A stretch of 19,114 nt of DNA from an uncultured Collinsella sp. (GCA_959028445.1 CAUFRY010000039.1:1-19114); one strand, 5' to 3'. Positions 7,274 to 15,316 are shown, counted from the first letter of the stretch. Made by a program: numbers and translations. Notes: generated by a model not told the origin, from the letters alone.

Positions 7274-8638
7274 ATGGCGATCACGCCCGCAGAAATCGCG
7301 GAAACCCGCGGCATGGTTGAGGAGCAGAACCTCGACATCAGGACCATCACCATGGGTGTTTCGCTCATGGGTTGCGGTGACGAGAACCTCGACCGCATGT
7401 GCACGAAGATCTACGACCACGTGACGCACACGGCTGAGCATCTGGTCGAGACCGCCGAGAACCTCGAGCGCGAGTACGGTATCCCCATCGTCAACAAGCG
7501 CGTTTCCGTCACCCCGGTGGCGCAGATCGCCGCGTGCTGCAAGGATGAGGACCTCACCCCCATCGCGCATGCCCTCGACCGCGCGGCTGAGACGCTCGGC
7601 ATCGACTACCTGGGCGGCTTTTCCGCGCTCGTCCAGAAGGGCATCGGCGACGCCGACCGCCGCGTCATCCAGTCCATCCCCCAGGCGCTCGCCACCACGA
7701 GCCGCGTCTGCTCCAGCGTCAACGTCGCCAGCCTGCGCGCCGGTATCAACATGGATGCCGTGCTCATGGCCGCCCAGACCATCATCGATGCCGCCAAGCT
7801 CACAGCCGACCAGGATTCCGTTGGCGCCTCCAAGTTTGTCTGCTTTGCCAACATGGTCGAGGACTCCCCGTTTATGGCGGGCGCCGTCCACGGCGGTGGC
7901 GAGGCCGACGCCGTCATCAACGTTGGCGTCTCGGGCCCCGGCGTTATGGCTGCTGCCTTGGAGACGCTCCCCGACTCCGCCTCGATGATGGAGGTTGCCG
8001 AGAAAATCAAGCAGACCGCCTTTAAGATCACCCGCGCCGGCGAGCTCATGAGCCGCGAGGCCGCCCATCGCCTGGGTGTCGAGAAGGGCATTGTCGACCT
8101 GTCGCTGGCACCTACGCCTGCCATTGGCGACTCTGTCGCGCGCATCCTCGAGATCATCGGCGTGGGCACCTGCGGTGGCCCCGGCACGACCTGCGCGCTC
8201 GCCATGCTCAACGATGCCGTCAAGAAGGGCGGCGTCATGGCCAGCTCCAGCGTGGGCGGTCTCTCCGGCGCTTTCATCCCCGTGTCCGAGGATGCCGGCA
8301 TGATCGCCGCCGTCGAGGCCGGCGCGCTTTCGCTCGAGAAGCTCGAGGCCATGACCTGCGTGTGCTCCGTTGGCCTGGACATGATCGCCATCCCCGGCGA
8401 CACCCCGGTCGAGACCATCGCCGGCATCATCGCCGACGAGATGGCCATCGGCGTCATCAACAACAAGACCACGGCCGTCCGCGTGATTCCCGCCATTGGC
8501 AAGGGCGTGGGCGACTGCGTCGAGTACGGCGGCCTGTTTGGCCGTGCGCCCATCATGCCGGTGAACCCCAACGCCGGCACCGTGCTTGCCCACCGCGGTG
8601 GACGCTTCCCGGCACCGCTGAACTCGCTGAAGAACTAG
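7274..8638 (+). CDS. UPF0210 / DUF711 (PFL-like) family protein
   Basis: The 454-residue protein matches the UPF0210 family in length and in hallmark runs, for example ITMGVSLMGC near the N-terminus, the AGAVHGGGEADAVINVGVSGPG block in the middle, and CGGPGTTCALAMLNDAVKKGG. The family is soluble and structurally related to glycyl-radical/PFL folds, but its biochemical role is not established; no catalytic claim is made. The ATG at 7274 is chosen because AGGAG (7262-7266) lies 7 bases before it; an earlier in-frame ATG at 7244 lacks such a site. In many genomes the family is paired with a short ACT-domain protein (UPF0237); none is found next to it here. The gene is separated from metH by about 108 bases holding a stem-loop, so it may be its own unit. 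The long inverted repeat at 8656 starts 17 bases after its stop. Confidence 0.9.
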   Translation: MAITPAEIAETRGMVEEQNLDIRTITMGVSLMGCGDENLDRMCTKIYDHVTHTAEHLVETAENLEREYGIPIVNKRVSVTPVAQIAACCKDEDLTPIAHALDRAAETLGIDYLGGFSALVQKGIGDADRRVIQSIPQALATTSRVCSSVNVASLRAGINMDAVLMAAQTIIDAAKLTADQDSVGASKFVCFANMVEDSPFMAGAVHGGGEADAVINVGVSGPGVMAAALETLPDSASMMEVAEKIKQTAFKITRAGELMSREAAHRLGVEKGIVDLSLAPTPAIGDSVARILEIIGVGTCGGPGTTCALAMLNDAVKKGGVMASSSVGGLSGAFIPVSEDAGMIAAVEAGALSLEKLEAMTCVCSVGLDMIAIPGDTPVETIAGIIADEMAIGVINNKTTAVRVIPAIGKGVGDCVEYGGLFGRAPIMPVNPNAGTVLAHRGGRFPAPLNSLKN

Positions 8639-8655
8639 CTGAGGGGGACTGGCGA

Positions 8656-8789
8656 GGAGCTCCGGGGAGGGCAAATATATAAGGTCGCCTGCTCGAACAG
8701 TCCTGACTCGCACGGAGAGCACATTAAGTGCTCTCCGGCTCGTGCGGAACTCGCGATCGACCTTATATATTTGCCCTCCCCGGAGCTCC
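8656..8789. repeat. 134-bp perfect long inverted repeat with nested hairpin
   Basis: Arms 8656-8687 and 8758-8789 are perfect reverse complements over 32 bp (GGAGCTCCGGGG, then AGGGCAAATATATAAGGTCG). The 70-base centre holds a second perfect 10-bp hairpin CGGAGAGCAC/GTGCTCTCCG (8713-8722 with 8728-8737) around loop ATTAA, flanked by CGCA/TGCG. As RNA it would be a very stable structure; as DNA it could extrude a cruciform. It sits between the UPF0210 stop and the methyltransferase. No T-run follows on either strand. The ends resemble terminal inverted repeats of a non-autonomous element, but no target duplication was seen. Confidence 0.9.
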
Positions 8790-8954
8790 CGCACAACGGG
8801 ATCTCAGTTGAGTTCTATCCCGGTTGCAGTTGCTTCGCTCCTGCACTACGTGGTCGATACTGCGGTTTGGCGTTGGGTCGGTTCTTTCTGAGATATGCTT
8901 GTTGCGGCTCTTCTTTTGGGAGGAGTCGCTTTTTTGTTGCTAGGAGGTTGGCCC

Positions 8955-9842
8955 GTGGTTGATGGGGATGTTCGCTCTGAGCTTCTTTCTGCTGATTGGA
9001 ATGGCGAATGGATGCGCTTGCAGGCTGGTCGGCGGCGGGCTGATGATTCTTTTGAATGGGATAAGCGGGCTCGGCATTTTCGGCCGCTTGAGACTGCTCC
9101 GTATGCCCGGGACTTTATGAAGCTGTTGGCGTTAAAGCCTGGTGAGTCCGTGCTGGATATGGGATGTGGGGCTGGGTCGATTGCTATTCCGCTTGCTCAG
9201 GCTGGACATCCTGTGATTGCTGCCGACTTTTCCCCTGCTATGTTGGGCACGCTTGATGCTGGCATTGAGTACTATGGGCTCGAGGATCGCATTACACCGC
9301 TTGAGCTTGCTTGGGATGATGACTGGGATTTGGTTGGACCGGTCGCGAAAGCGGTAGATGTTGCCTTTGCCAGTCGCTCTGTCACCACGACCAACCTAAA
9401 AGGCGCGCTCGCCAAGCTTGATCGAACGGCTCGTCGGCGTTGTGCTGTCACGATGGTCGCTAACTCCAGCCCGCGCTATGACCTGCACCTGATGAACGCC
9501 ATCGGTGCCTCGGTTACCTGCAGTAATGGCTTTGTGTATGCCTTTAATATCCTCATTCAGATGGGTGCTCTGCCGCAGGTTACGTACTTTGAATCACCTC
9601 GTCGCGATACCTTCGATAGCCTTGAGGCGGGCGTGGCGGACTTCTCCCGCATGCTCGAGCACGGTAACGAGGATAAGATCGACCGTCTGCGCGACTACAT
9701 CGCTCAACATATGATTGAGAATCCCCGTGCTGGCGAGCCAGGATCCAAAGGGGTGCCGCAGGGACGCTACATGCTCGACCACGTCCGCAAGGTTCGTTGG
9801 GCGTTTATTGCATGGAAGCCGGTCTCTGCACCCAGCTCATAG
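8955..9842 (+). CDS. Class I SAM-dependent methyltransferase, substrate unknown
   Basis: The protein of 295 residues has a Rossmann-type AdoMet-binding core: motif I VLDMGCGAG (66-74), the acidic residue D91 in VIAADFS at the end of strand 2, and a later VDVAFASRSVTTTNLKGAL segment. The N-terminal EWMRLQAGRRRADDSFEWDKRARHF helix region suggests a small-molecule or cofactor methyltransferase subfamily; the substrate cannot be told. A GTG at 8955 is chosen because TAGGAGG (8941-8947) lies 7 bases before it. The frame also opens at an ATG at 8895, which would add a 20-residue hydrophobic stretch; no signal peptidase site or good ribosome binding site supports it. The first half uses many T-ending codons (GCT, CGG, GAT, TTG) unlike its neighbours, while the last third looks native. 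It stands alone between the long inverted repeat and yhbY. Confidence 0.85.
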   Translation: MVDGDVRSELLSADWNGEWMRLQAGRRRADDSFEWDKRARHFRPLETAPYARDFMKLLALKPGESVLDMGCGAGSIAIPLAQAGHPVIAADFSPAMLGTLDAGIEYYGLEDRITPLELAWDDDWDLVGPVAKAVDVAFASRSVTTTNLKGALAKLDRTARRRCAVTMVANSSPRYDLHLMNAIGASVTCSNGFVYAFNILIQMGALPQVTYFESPRRDTFDSLEAGVADFSRMLEHGNEDKIDRLRDYIAQHMIENPRAGEPGSKGVPQGRYMLDHVRKVRWAFIAWKPVSAPSS

Positions 9843-9959
9843 CCTATTCGCAGCCCGCACCGCCCACTCACTCGGCATCCGCATTCTTTTTGAACTGGGC
9901 AAACGCGCTCCACACTGCGCCGTTCCTGCGCTATCGTGGGACAGCTCACGTAGATTAAG

Positions 9960-9974
9960 GCCCCGTCGCGGGGC
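9960..9974 (+). promoter_or_regulatory. Small GC-rich hairpin in the yhbY leader
   Basis: GCCCCG (9960-9965) pairs with CGGGGC (9969-9974) around a TCG loop, 26 bases before the yhbY start. An overlapping self-palindrome GGGGCGCCCC (9970-9979) competes with it. It lacks a T-run. The rest of 9843-10000 shows no clear promoter or gene. Confidence 0.35.
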
Positions 9975-10000
9975 GCCCCATACATAGAAAGCGAGAACCC

Positions 10001-10300
10001 ATGGCACTGACAGGAGCCCAGGTCAAGCAGCTTCGCAGCATGGCCCATCACCTCAACCCCGCCATCATCATCGGCAAGTCCGACGTCAACGAGGGCACCG
10101 TCGAGCAGACGGTCGCCTACCTGGAGAAGCACGAGCTCGTTAAGTGCTCCGTGCTCGATGGCTCTAGTCTTTCCGCCCGCGAGGCCGCCGAAGAGCTCGC
10201 TGAGCGTTGCCACGCCGAGGTCGTCCAGGTCATCGGCCGCAAGTTCTCGCTGTATCGCGAGTCCTCGCGCAAGGACATCGAGAAGATCAAGCTCGTCTAA
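10001..10300 (+). CDS. yhbY: YhbY-family CRM-domain RNA-binding protein
   Basis: A 99-residue single CRM-domain protein, the usual length. Members associate with the large ribosomal subunit precursor and act in ribosome assembly. The family pattern is clear: LTGAQVKQLRSMAHHLNP at the start, IIIGKSDVNEGTVEQT (22-37), which spans the GxxG-like RNA-contact loop region, and the closing VVQVIGRKFSLYR strand. The ATG at 10001 follows a modest AGCGAG ribosome binding site; no better start exists. It is monocistronic here, ended by the strong hairpin at 10338-10371, and converges on the large regulator gene on the other strand. The usual neighbours (obgE, nadD, rsfS) are not in this window. Confidence 0.94.
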   Translation: MALTGAQVKQLRSMAHHLNPAIIIGKSDVNEGTVEQTVAYLEKHELVKCSVLDGSSLSAREAAEELAERCHAEVVQVIGRKFSLYRESSRKDIEKIKLV

Positions 10301-10337
10301 GAGCCAATGATCCGGCGAGCCAACATATAGCAAGCTT

Positions 10338-10371
10338 ACGGGTGCCCAAGTACTTCGGGCGCCCGTTTTTT
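10338..10371 (+). terminator. Rho-independent terminator of yhbY
   Basis: ACGGGTGCCC (10338-10347) pairs with GGGCGCCCGT (10357-10366), ten pairs with one G-T, around a 9-base loop, followed by six T (10366-10371). The T-run overlaps the stop codon of the convergent regulator gene. On the minus strand the same hairpin is not followed by T, so it is one-directional. Confidence 0.92.
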
Positions 10372-13369
10372 ATCGCTCGACCAGCACGCGGTTGAGCCGA
10401 CCCTCCACCAAGCGCTCGTATAGACGCCGCGTCTCGGGCTCGGGCACGCCATTGACCTGCTCCCTCAGATGGTGCATATGCCCGCTGTACAGCTCGACGA
10501 TATCGCGCCGCCGCCCCGCCGCACTGTAGACGCGCATGGCGCAGCGCACCATATCCTCACGCGCCGTTTCCTGCCGAAGCCCCGACTCCGCCAGCCAAAT
10601 CGCCGACTGCAGATCGTTTTCTTCTAGAGCGGCATTTGCTCCCTTAATCATGCAATCGATGTACTTTGACTGCATAATGCGTCGCATACGCAAAAAGTAG
10701 GTGGGATTACAGCCATTGGGAACATACAGCGGTCCGGCATAAAACTGCTCAATCTTAAGGCACAGCTCAACTAAATGGGGTCCGCGCGCACCCGTGCGAT
10801 TTCCCAAAATCTCACGGCTTATCTGGTCAAACAGCCGTACATCGGTCTTGACGTAGTCGCCGTTGAGTCCGATGCATTCATTTTGGATGAGCACACACGA
10901 CTTGCCGTCTGGCGTCGGTCCCAAAGCCGACCGCAAGCGCGATATCGTCGAGTACAGGTTGTTGCGGGCGCTATTGAACTCGGCATGGGGCCACAGCTCC
11001 ATGGCCAGCGTCTCACGATCGACGAGCGCATCCATGCCCAGCGCAAGCCGCTCGGCAAGCGTCGCCGCCTTCTTGCGGCGCCACATTTTGTCCGTGATGG
11101 GAAACCCGTCGCGCTCGGCGCGAAACGCACCAAACATGCGAATCTCGATATGGTCGATGGTATCAACGGCTTCAACCTCGCCAGCCTGGAATAGGCGCTC
11201 GCCCTCCCCTTCCAAATCGTCGCGCAGCGAGTACCGCGACAGTTCGCGCACGGGAAGCTTCTTGCGTATCCTGCCCGCCGGCTCGCCCAGACAATGCATG
11301 GCAAGGCGCGCAAAGAGCCGATACGATGGCTCTAGAATCCCCGCACGATTCATGGACATCCAGGCCGCAAGATCGCTGTCTCGGCCCGCACAGGCCAAAT
11401 GCAGCGCCACCATCCAGGCCTCCGCTCCACCAACCTGCGTCTGGCTTATATCGAGCAACTCCGCTTCCTCGCGTACCGAAACCATCGAGGTGTTACGCAG
11501 ATATGCCGCGCGCTCCAGCAGCAATGCGTTATCGCGCATATACGCAATCGACTCCTCGGCAAGTTTGAGCACTTGGACCGCACGGAACTTTGCATTAACC
11601 GGCCGTCCCTCTGCCAGTGACTGCCAGCCTTCTAGCAACAGGCCAAACAGCTGAATCTGGTTGTCGCGCATGCGCACGGCAAAACGATCGAGCTCGTTGA
11701 ACGCTGCATCGTCGGTTACCGGCAAGCCGGAAAGGAGCCGCCGTGCCGCCAACACCATGCGCACCCAGATAGCCGGCGCCTTAAGTCCACGTACATCGAG
11801 CGCGTCCCGTATCAGCGCCATCTCGTCGTCGCGCTCGTCGATCCCCGCAAACGACCCGTCAAAGAGCTCCACTAGCATGCTATCGGCCCGTATAAAAGTC
11901 CCCGCGATGTCGAGCTCGCAGTCGTAGGCCTTGCTCGTTTTGAGCTGCTGTAGAACGCCGCCGTCATCTCCCCGCTCGGTCAGGCACCGCTTGACCTCGA
12001 TATGCGCAGACAACATATCGAGTGCGGTATGGGATGTCTCGATTTCTGGCACGGCCAGGTTCGTAGGAAGCCCAAGCCCGTTGTCCCCATAGCAAACAGC
12101 CGTCAGCGTCTGGGCCACCCTCCATGAAACAGGGTCTATTTCGCAGGCCGCCCGTTCGCCCCCGCGCTCGATGACCGATGCCATATAGCGAGCGAGCTTT
12201 GTATTGGACACGCTGACCGCTGCCAGATATACGCCGAGCGCCTCGGCAGGCGTTGGCTCTGGAGCCGGATCGTCGGCATCGATCGTGCCCAGCGCTGCTC
12301 GGCAGATATCGGCCCCGTGCCCCGTCAGAGCCAGATCGACCCCATACTGCCCAGCAAGTTCAAGGACCGCCTCACGGTCCAAAAAGGCATCCGCCAGGCC
12401 CATCGCCGCATCGCATCGGCCCGCCTTAAGCAAAATCCGGGCCGCCCTCGGAACAAGTTCGGGGCGAACCTCGGCCACCAACTTACGCAAACGCAAGCGT
12501 CCGTTATCCTCTGTGCCCAGACACGTAAAACTCCGCTCGGCGGGATCCAAGCCAAAGATCGGGTAGTCGCGTACAAAGTAGGACTGGTCGACCATCGACA
12601 GCCTCACCCCGCAAGCCTCGAGTTCTGCGATATTGCCCTCGCCCATCAAAACCATGAGACATGCCACGCAAAACAGCGCATTATTGTCGAGCGAAGCCAG
12701 ATCGGCAAGTGCCGCGCCATATACGTTGACAATCTCGTTTTCGAGCAGGCCGGCTACGTCGCCTTGGCCATACAGACCCGTCTGCAATGCCGAAACGAGC
12801 TCGGGCACGCCCTGCGTGAGCTGATAGAAGTCGAGCGATGTGCTGATCGAAAACGCCGATGCCCACGCCGAATACTCATAGGCATGCACCTTGAGCATCT
12901 GCGCATTGATTTTAACCGAATCGCCCAGCCCATGAATCAGCTGACGATTTGAAGGACGGCAGGAAATAAAGACCCCTACCCCCATAGCGCGCAGGCCGCG
13001 AATCCTGTCGATGAGGTCTTCGGTATCGTGCTGATCGAGGTTTGGCACATTATCAATCGCGATAAGGGAGTGCGGTTTGTCTTTGAGTTCTTCGGTAACC
13101 ACCTCGAGCTGCATAAACACCTCGCGCCCAGTGGCGCGATCGGCCTCGATAATCCGCACGGGGCCTCGCGTCGGGTCGCATTTAGCCTCATGGGTGTACT
13201 GCAGTAGCACCGAGGTCTTCCCAAACCCGTCGGGCGCATAAAGAACCACGATGCCGGCCTTTCGGCCCTTGGCGATGAGCTCATTCATCAAGCGCTCGCG
13301 TCGCACCATATAGCCTCCGCCCAGCGGCATCAGCTCGAGGTCGTCTATACCGCTCAAATCATTTACCAT
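10370..13369 (-). CDS. Large ATPase transcriptional regulator with C-terminal SARP-type winged helix and BTAD
   Basis: A 999-residue predicted cytoplasmic regulator. The N-terminus is a MalT/LAL-like STAND ATPase: VVLYAPDGFGKTS (41-53, Walker A with K51-T52) and SLIAIDNVPNLD (101-112, Walker B), followed by ISCRPS (135-140). The middle (about 250-740) is alpha-helical and repeat-like, as expected for a TPR-type sensor region. From about 741 comes an OmpR/SARP-type winged helix (IEIRMFGAF, then WRRKKAATLAERLAL, LWPHAEFNSARNNLYSTISRLRSALG) and then a bacterial transcriptional activation domain (about 845-990, VELCLKIEQFYAGPLYVPNG, AESGLRQETAREDMVRCAMRVYSAAGRRRDIVELY). Classical SARPs put DNA binding first, and LAL proteins end in LuxR-type HTH, so this order is a hybrid. 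The ATG at 13369 follows GAGGAG by 5 bases. The regulon is unknown. Neighbours upstream are amino-sugar genes, transcribed in the same direction but separated by a terminator. Confidence 0.87.
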   Translation of the reverse strand: MVNDLSGIDDLELMPLGGGYMVRRERLMNELIAKGRKAGIVVLYAPDGFGKTSVLLQYTHEAKCDPTRGPVRIIEADRATGREVFMQLEVVTEELKDKPHSLIAIDNVPNLDQHDTEDLIDRIRGLRAMGVGVFISCRPSNRQLIHGLGDSVKINAQMLKVHAYEYSAWASAFSISTSLDFYQLTQGVPELVSALQTGLYGQGDVAGLLENEIVNVYGAALADLASLDNNALFCVACLMVLMGEGNIAELEACGVRLSMVDQSYFVRDYPIFGLDPAERSFTCLGTEDNGRLRLRKLVAEVRPELVPRAARILLKAGRCDAAMGLADAFLDREAVLELAGQYGVDLALTGHGADICRAALGTIDADDPAPEPTPAEALGVYLAAVSVSNTKLARYMASVIERGGERAACEIDPVSWRVAQTLTAVCYGDNGLGLPTNLAVPEIETSHTALDMLSAHIEVKRCLTERGDDGGVLQQLKTSKAYDCELDIAGTFIRADSMLVELFDGSFAGIDERDDEMALIRDALDVRGLKAPAIWVRMVLAARRLLSGLPVTDDAAFNELDRFAVRMRDNQIQLFGLLLEGWQSLAEGRPVNAKFRAVQVLKLAEESIAYMRDNALLLERAAYLRNTSMVSVREEAELLDISQTQVGGAEAWMVALHLACAGRDSDLAAWMSMNRAGILEPSYRLFARLAMHCLGEPAGRIRKKLPVRELSRYSLRDDLEGEGERLFQAGEVEAVDTIDHIEIRMFGAFRAERDGFPITDKMWRRKKAATLAERLALGMDALVDRETLAMELWPHAEFNSARNNLYSTISRLRSALGPTPDGKSCVLIQNECIGLNGDYVKTDVRLFDQISREILGNRTGARGPHLVELCLKIEQFYAGPLYVPNGCNPTYFLRMRRIMQSKYIDCMIKGANAALEENDLQSAIWLAESGLRQETAREDMVRCAMRVYSAAGRRRDIVELYSGHMHHLREQVNGVPEPETRRLYERLVEGRLNRVLVER

Positions 13370-13755
13370 GCCCGCTCCTCAACTCGACCGTATGGACACT
13401 GTAGCCGCAAGACCATACAAGCCGCGCTATGAATAGAGCGACCTTGTGTTTTAGGTTGTCTTTTGGTACGCAAGCGGCAAGTTTTTGTACAGCGAGGGCC
13501 GATTCTTATTAATCCCCCGACTAATCGGTCTTTAAGCAGGTAAATGAGCTTGTCAGCTTGTCCCATCTAAGCGGCAGTGTAACGCAAATGAACAAGGTTC
13601 AGCCATGTCATTCAACTCGCCTAGCACCCGCTACCGTCTACGACCTTTTAGTGGCATTTTTGCATAGAATCTGGTATGGAATGAATCAAGCTGTTTGACA
13701 TCCGGCATTCGCCAAGCTTGCGGCAAGATTTTGGTCAAGCGGGCGGAAAGGGATA
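13370..13755. other. Non-coding region upstream of the large regulator
   Basis: No gene is seen. Just before the regulator start lies an inverted repeat GTATGG/CCATAC (13390-13395 with 13413-13418, 17-base spacer), a possible autoregulatory site. Another, CCGATT/AATCGG, lies near 13499-13528. A consensus TTGACA occurs near 13696 on the plus strand but has no -10 at the right distance. The stretch is AT-richer than the flanking genes and holds no open frame with a ribosome binding site. Confidence 0.4.
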
Positions 13756-13785
13756 ACAAAAAGGCCCCCGCAAAGCGGAGGCCTT
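13756..13785 (-). terminator. Rho-independent terminator of nagB
   Basis: On the minus strand AAGGCCtCCGC pairs with GCGGgGGCCTT around a TTT loop (13761-13785), followed by TTTTTGTT. It begins about 32 bases after the nagB stop, and separates nagB from the regulator gene. Confidence 0.9.
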
Positions 13786-13817
13786 AGGCAAGGCTATGTC
13801 GAGGTGCAGGATTCGCG

Positions 13818-14546
13818 CTACTCACAGAGCGAAAGGGCAGCCTCGTCGGCAACGACAACGCAGTTGGTGTGCAGCTGCAGGATCGAAGCCGGGCACTCGG
13901 GCGTAACCGGACCATAGCACATGTCATGCACGGCCTGAGCCTTGGCCTCGCCGTTGGCGACGACCAGGATCATGCGGGCATACATGATGGTCTGAGTACC
14001 CATGGTGTAGGCCTGACGGGGAACATCGTCGATGCTGTCGAACAGGCGGCTGTTGGCCTGAATGGTGCTCTCGGTGAGGTCGACGCAGTGCGTGCCCTTG
14101 GAGAAGTGGTCATCGGGCTCGTTGAAGCCGATGTGGCCGTTGTTGCCGATGCCGAGCAGCTGCAGATCCGGGTAACCGGCGTCGGCGACAATCTTGTCGT
14201 ACTCAGAGCAGGCAGCAGCGGCGTCGGGGTTGGAGCCATCGGGCACATGCGTGTTGTTCAGGTCGATGTTGATGTGATCGAAGAAGTTCTCGCGCATGAA
14301 GTAGTGATAGCTCTGGGGATCGTCGTGCGAAAGGCCGCGATACTCGTCCAGGTTGTAGGTGCTGACCTCGGCAAAGTCGACGTCGCCCTTCTCGTACCAA
14401 GCAGCGAGCTGCTTGTAGGCACCGATCGGGGTGGAGCCAGTGGCAAGGCCCAGCACACAGTCGGGCTTGAGGATAACCTGCGCCGAGATAATATTGGCGG
14501 CCTTGCGGCTCATATCCTCGTAGTCTTTAGCTTTAATAATCTTCAT
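13818..14546 (-). CDS. nagB: Glucosamine-6-phosphate deaminase (NagB)
   Basis: Converts glucosamine-6-phosphate to fructose-6-phosphate and ammonia, feeding amino sugars into glycolysis. The 242-residue protein has the family signatures: LGLATGSTPIGAY (32-44, phosphate binding), NLDEY (65-69, catalytic D67), and GIGNNGHIGFNEP (132-144) with H138 and E143. N136 replaces the aspartate of E. coli NagB, as is common in Gram-positive members. At 242 residues it is the short form without the C-terminal allosteric extension of the 266-residue E. coli enzyme. The ATG at 14546 is chosen because AAAGGA lies 6 bases before it and the protein then starts MKIIKAKDYEDM like its relatives; the frame is open to 14624 without support. 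It follows the EIIA gene by about 270 bases with two hairpins between, so cotranscription is uncertain, and it ends at its own terminator. Confidence 0.96.
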   Translation of the reverse strand: MKIIKAKDYEDMSRKAANIISAQVILKPDCVLGLATGSTPIGAYKQLAAWYEKGDVDFAEVSTYNLDEYRGLSHDDPQSYHYFMRENFFDHINIDLNNTHVPDGSNPDAAAACSEYDKIVADAGYPDLQLLGIGNNGHIGFNEPDDHFSKGTHCVDLTESTIQANSRLFDSIDDVPRQAYTMGTQTIMYARMILVVANGEAKAQAVHDMCYGPVTPECPASILQLHTNCVVVADEAALSLCE

Positions 14547-14707
14547 TACGCGTCCTTTCTCGTACAAGAGAGGCAAGGCTCCCCTTACAAGCACTTGCCC
14601 GCGGCCCGCGTCGGCCGCAACCAACGTGTGCGGCCACCAGGGCGAGGTCGCGTAATGTATGTGTCTCGTGTCTAGCCGCGTCGAGGCCCCTGCCCGTCCA
14701 CGGTGAC

Positions 14708-14778
14708 CCGAAGCCTTTTAGCTTCGGACAAGTCCCATCTTGCCACGGAGGGCGCCCTCTTTCAAGGGCGCCCTCCGT
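14708..14778. repeat. Two adjacent stem-loops, one a perfect 13-bp palindrome
   Basis: ACGGAGGGCGCCC (14745-14757) is the exact reverse complement of 14766-14778, with an 8-base loop. Beside it, CCGAAGC (14708-14714) pairs with GCTTCGG (14721-14727) around a 6-base loop. They lie between the EIIA gene and nagB. Neither is followed by a T-run on either strand, so they are not standard terminators. They may stop transcription weakly, stabilise the EIIA transcript end, or bind a regulator. Confidence 0.75.
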
Positions 14779-14818
14779 AAACGTGTTTGAATTGTAGGCT
14801 AATGGCCACGTGCACTTG

Positions 14819-15316
14819 CTAGCGCTCGCGAGCAACGATGAGCTGGTCCATCTCTTCGACATGCACGCCAACGGAGCCCTTGATGCTCGAGAACTCAACA
14901 GAGTTGCACACCAAGATGGGAACCGTCACATCGTAGCCCTCGGCAGCAATTGCCTCGCGATCGAACTCAATGAGCACATCGCCCTTATGGACGATGTCAC
15001 CCACTTGCGCATGTACGGTAAAGTGCTTGCCCTCAAGCTGAACAGTGTCCAAACCAACGTGGATGAGCACGTCCAAGCCATCGACCGTGTTAAGCGCAAC
15101 AGCGTGTCCCGTGGGAAAAATGGCCTCGACCTTGGCGTCTGTCGGTGCAATCACACGCATGCCGGTAGGCTGAATCGCCACGCCCTGGCCCAAAAGGCCG
15201 GTGGCAAATGTCTGGTCGTTTACCTCGGAAAGCGGAATGACGTCGCCCGAGATGGGAGCATCCAGCGTAAGGACTCGACCACGCATACCAAAAGACCTTA
15301 GGACTTTAGTGAACAT
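14819..15316 (-). CDS. crr: PTS glucose-type EIIA protein (Crr-like, stand-alone)
   Basis: A 165-residue single-domain EIIA of the glucose family. It receives phosphate from HPr and passes it to an EIIB, and in many bacteria signals sugar status. GRVLTLDAPISGDVIPLSEVND opens the barrel; the two active-site histidines are H71 (PTGHAVAL) and H86 (VLIHVGLDTV), H86 being the phosphorylated one. GDIVHKGDVLIEFD and a closing VEFSSIKGSV follow. The ATG at 15316 sits just after a GAGGGGGAG ribosome binding site; a TTG seven codons upstream (15337) is possible but poorer. It follows glmM by 71 bases in the same direction, without a terminator, so they may be cotranscribed. No EIIB/EIIC is in the window, so its permease partners lie elsewhere. 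Confidence 0.93.
   Translation of the reverse strand: MFTKVLRSFGMRGRVLTLDAPISGDVIPLSEVNDQTFATGLLGQGVAIQPTGMRVIAPTDAKVEAIFPTGHAVALNTVDGLDVLIHVGLDTVQLEGKHFTVHAQVGDIVHKGDVLIEFDREAIAAEGYDVTVPILVCNSVEFSSIKGSVGVHVEEMDQLIVARER

Noticed and set aside
6899..8794. 631-codon minus-strand open frame across metH and the UPF0210 gene
   Set aside because: Low-complexity Gly/Asp/His composition, spans two well-supported genes and the inverted repeat, and has no recognisable domain.
8895..8954. N-terminal membrane anchor or signal peptide of the methyltransferase
   Set aside because: The hydrophobic stretch lies before a GTG with a strong AGGAGG site; its own ATG lacks a good ribosome binding site.
13690..13720. 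TTGACA promoter in the regulator-nagB gap on the plus strand
   Set aside because: No -10 box at 16-18 bases and no plus-strand gene downstream.
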